From Planctomycetota bacterium (GTDB lineage: Bacteria; Planctomycetota; PUPC01; JACPCR01): 8,453 nt of DNA. Within the stretch, counting starts at the first letter, position 1; each line of letters opens with the position of its first letter. The notes under the pieces were generated by a model. The model was given only the letters and a program-made list of their open reading frames with translations. It searched no databases and was not told the DNA's origin. Made by a program: the position numbers and the translations under genes. The stretch is from assembly GCA_030740295.1 (NCBI GenBank), contig JASLXP010000194.1, positions 1 to 8,453 on the forward strand, in the 5' to 3' direction. This document shows, piece by piece, positions 6,613-8,453 of this stretch.

Positions 6613-7989
6613 CTACCGCCCGCAGCATTTCTTGTATTTCTTGCCGCTCCCACATGGGCAGGGGGAGTTTCGATTCACCTTTCTGGATACGCCATGGCTG
6701 GCAATACCACGCTGAGGCCGGGCCTGGCGCGGTTTCGGCGGGCGGAATTCGCCACCGTCCATGAAGCGCTTGAACTCGGCGGCCGGCAGGCGATTCCGCA
6801 GGGCTTCTCCCATAGCCTTGAAGTATGGAATCGAGTGCTTGTAGAAGGCCATGTACCCGGCGCAGAGGTAGTTCAGCCCTTCTTCTCCTGCGGGGGTCAG
6901 GGTGTTGCGATGCGCGGGGCAGCCGCCCCAGCAGTAGCGGAGGTAGTCACACTCTTTGCACATGGTCGGCAGCAGGTCGCGCTTGTTCAGGCCAAAGGTA
7001 TGCTGCTTGTCGCCGTCCATCATTTCGCCTTCGCTGATTTGGGTGACGTTGCCGATGTGGTCTTCCCAATTGACGAAGTGGTCGCAACTGAAGAGGTCGC
7101 CGTTGTGCTCGATGGCCACGGCCCGTCCGCAGGTCTCCGAGTGCACGCAGAGGGATGACGGGTAGCCCATGGCCAGGCCCACCATCATGTCGAATTGCTG
7201 AATGAAGATCTTTCCGATGTCTTTTCGTTTAAGCCACTGGTCGAGAATGCTGCACAAGAACGTACCCCACTTTTCGGGCAGGACGCTGCGTCCGGACACC
7301 CTTTCCGATCCTTCGACCTCCACAATGGGAATGAACTGGAAAAAGGTAGAACCGATGGATTTCAAAAAATCGTAGACTTCGTCAGGGCGTTCGCTGTTGC
7401 TGCGCTGGACGACGGTGAGCGTGTTGAACTCGCACGCATGTTCTTTCAGGTTGTCGAGCCCGCGCGTCACCCTTTTGAACGTCCCGCGCCCGCCCTTGTC
7501 TTTCCGATACCGGTCGTGCAGGTGTTCCGGGCCGTCGATGCTGACGCCAATCAGGAAATCATGCTCCTTGAAAAAGGTGGCCCACTTGTCGTCTATCAGA
7601 ATTCCGTTGGTTTGGAATGCATTGGTGACCGTCATCCCGGGCCGCTTGTATTTTTCCTGGAGCTCAACGACCTTGCGAAAGAAGTCGAGTCCCCGAAGGG
7701 TTGGCTCGCCTCCCTGCCATGCGAAGTTGATCTCCTCTGTCCCTGGCGGCTGTCCCTCGATGTATTGACGGACGTGATCTTCCATCACGCTCTCCGCCAT
7801 CATAAACTCTTCGCCGTGGGGGTAGAGGCGCTCCTTTTCGAGGTAGAAACAGTACTCGCAATCGATATTGCAGACCGCCCCGGTCGGCTTTGCGAGCACG
7901 TGAAACGGCTGGTTGGACTGTTTCGGCCCGACGGGTACGCGCTGCAGAACCGGCAACGTCAGATTGCGTGTTGGAACAGTGGCGGCCAT
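6613..7989 (-). CDS. Anaerobic sulfatase-maturating enzyme (radical SAM/SPASM, AslB/ChuR type) with SEC-C tail
   Basis: A 458-residue cytoplasmic enzyme that converts the active-site Cys or Ser of type I sulfatases to formylglycine without oxygen. The radical SAM cluster motif is C40-x3-C44-x2-C47 within AVCNIDCEYCFYLEKE, followed by the SAM-binding GGEP (93-96). The SPASM domain has eight Cys with family spacing: C281, C287, C302, C344, C347, C353, C357 and C376, expected to hold two auxiliary 4Fe-4S clusters. D303 directly after C302 aligns by spacing with the proposed general base (D277) of the Clostridium perfringens enzyme. After a basic linker (about 410-440) comes a SEC-C zinc-binding motif, CPCGSGKKYKKCC (444-456), which many family members lack. 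The ATG at 7989 is the only start after an in-frame TGA upstream. No sulfatase lies in the window; the target may be encoded next door or elsewhere. Confidence 0.95.
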   Translation of the reverse strand: MAATVPTRNLTLPVLQRVPVGPKQSNQPFHVLAKPTGAVCNIDCEYCFYLEKERLYPHGEEFMMAESVMEDHVRQYIEGQPPGTEEINFAWQGGEPTLRGLDFFRKVVELQEKYKRPGMTVTNAFQTNGILIDDKWATFFKEHDFLIGVSIDGPEHLHDRYRKDKGGRGTFKRVTRGLDNLKEHACEFNTLTVVQRSNSERPDEVYDFLKSIGSTFFQFIPIVEVEGSERVSGRSVLPEKWGTFLCSILDQWLKRKDIGKIFIQQFDMMVGLAMGYPSSLCVHSETCGRAVAIEHNGDLFSCDHFVNWEDHIGNVTQISEGEMMDGDKQHTFGLNKRDLLPTMCKECDYLRYCWGGCPAHRNTLTPAGEEGLNYLCAGYMAFYKHSIPYFKAMGEALRNRLPAAEFKRFMDGGEFRPPKPRQARPQRGIASHGVSRKVNRNSPCPCGSGKKYKKCCGR

Positions 7990-8404
7990 GGGATACGGCG
8001 ATTCAAAGAAGCCACCGGCTTGCCCGGCGACGATTCACGATTCTCCTCGCGCATTTTGGGTTGCGGCCCGTGGAGGCGGCCAGCTTGTCCAATGCAGGCC
8101 CAGATTCCTGCCAGGAGCGTGACATCCACTGGTCAAGCCAGTGGCCTCAAACCCCGGAGTTGGCTTTGCTGTCGCGAGGGCGGAATACTAGCGAGTCGGG
8201 TCGCGGTTTGCGAGTCTCAGCGAGAATGGCAGATGGTCAGACCAGTGATGGTCCATGGTCGCCTGCCGCCATCAACCTTGACCATCTTCGAGCGAGTCTG
8301 AATCTCAAACTCAAATTTGAATTCCATGCCTCACGCACTACCTTCAGGGCGCTGCTGAATCTGTCGGGAGTCACACAGAGGGAAATCCAAACATCTCATC
8401 CATC
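7990..8404. promoter_or_regulatory. 415-bp divergent intergenic region
   Basis: It separates the minus-strand maturase from the + strand exported protein that begins at 8405, so it should carry both promoters. Visible elements: two heptad-like units GATTCAC GATTCTC (8032-8045), a perfect hairpin at 8126-8144, the odd palindrome TGGTC-A-GACCA (8234-8244), three direct copies of GCGAGTC (8191, 8210, 8292) and the palindrome TCAAATTTGA (8311-8320). TTGACC at 8278-8283 resembles a -35 box, but no good -10 follows at 16-18 bp. No coding region is supported here: + strand open frames extending into it are antisense shadows of the maturase. Confidence 0.5.
8126..8144. promoter_or_regulatory. Perfect 7-bp inverted repeat, possible operator
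   Basis: CCACTGG-TCAAG-CCAGTGG is a perfect 7-bp inverted repeat with a 5-bp centre. It lies 137 bp upstream of the maturase start and 260 bp before the + strand start at 8405. Its 12-bp centre-to-centre spacing suits a dimeric transcription factor; it could also form an RNA hairpin. There is no T-tract, so a terminator is unlikely. A shared GGTC/CCAGTG core recurs near 8235-8247. Confidence 0.35.
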
Positions 8405-8453
8405 ATGTCACGAACCAAAGTCGCCTGCTGCCTGTCGTGCCTGATCCTCTTCT
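8405..8453 (+). CDS. 5' end of a gene for an exported protein
   Basis: An ATG at 8405 opens a frame that runs to the window edge: 16 codons, MSRTKVACCLSCLILF. This is the start of a typical signal peptide, with a positive n-region (R3, K5) and then an uninterrupted hydrophobic core rich in Cys and Leu. The mature protein is outside the window, so no function can be given, and a lipoprotein signal cannot be excluded. Being divergent from a sulfatase maturase, a secreted sulfatase is a reasonable guess and nothing more. No Shine-Dalgarno sequence sits at the usual distance, as for the other genes here. Confidence 0.6.
   Translation, partial: MSRTKVACCLSCLILF

Noticed and set aside
7195..8301. 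368-codon + strand open frame opposite the maturase
   Set aside because: It is a shadow of a gene with complete radical SAM, SPASM and SEC-C motifs on the other strand, and it continues into non-coding sequence without any domain.
8278..8306. Promoter with TTGACC at 8278-8283 for the exported gene
   Set aside because: The -35 half is good but no acceptable -10 hexamer lies 16-18 bp downstream.

Overview
The window looks like chromosomal DNA from an uncultured or little-studied bacterium of the PVC group (Planctomycetota, Verrucomicrobiota, Lentisphaerota or a close relative). This is inferred from the gene mix: a giant secreted glycoside-hydrolase-like protein, a many-pass membrane protein of the DUF6785/DUF6784 type, an anaerobic sulfatase maturase with a SEC-C tail, poor Shine-Dalgarno sequences, and intergenic 7-base repeat arrays of a kind I recall from such genomes. 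No rRNA, tRNA, CRISPR, transposase or phage gene is visible.

Layout. Bases 1-159 are the 3' end of a + strand gene, possibly PspA/IM30-like. A small cupin gene follows after 25 bp (185-544). A 174-bp gap holds degenerate 7-base repeats and a good sigma70-type promoter (615-642) ahead of a 1050-residue exported protein (719-3871) with a C-terminal half like GH42-type beta-galactosidases. This gene converges on a minus-strand integral membrane protein (6151-4283). The 411-bp space between the two stop codons is a nested palindrome: a heptad array in one orientation, an 102-bp imperfect inverted-repeat element, then a longer heptad array in the opposite orientation. Upstream of the transporter a 461-bp spacer contains overlapping inverted repeats and a trace of heptads. 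Next comes the minus-strand anaerobic sulfatase maturase (7989-6613). A 415-bp divergent intergenic region separates it from the first 16 codons of a + strand gene that begins with a signal peptide (8405-8453).

How it may fit together (inference). The secreted hydrolase-like protein, the transporter-like membrane protein and the sulfatase maturase suit breakdown and uptake of complex, perhaps sulfated, polysaccharides. No sulfatase is present inside the window, and the exported gene cut at the right edge is the first place to look for one. I did not find a clear new defence or mobile system. The most unusual signal is the composite palindromic repeat structure between the convergent genes, echoed weakly in every other intergenic gap longer than 100 bp.
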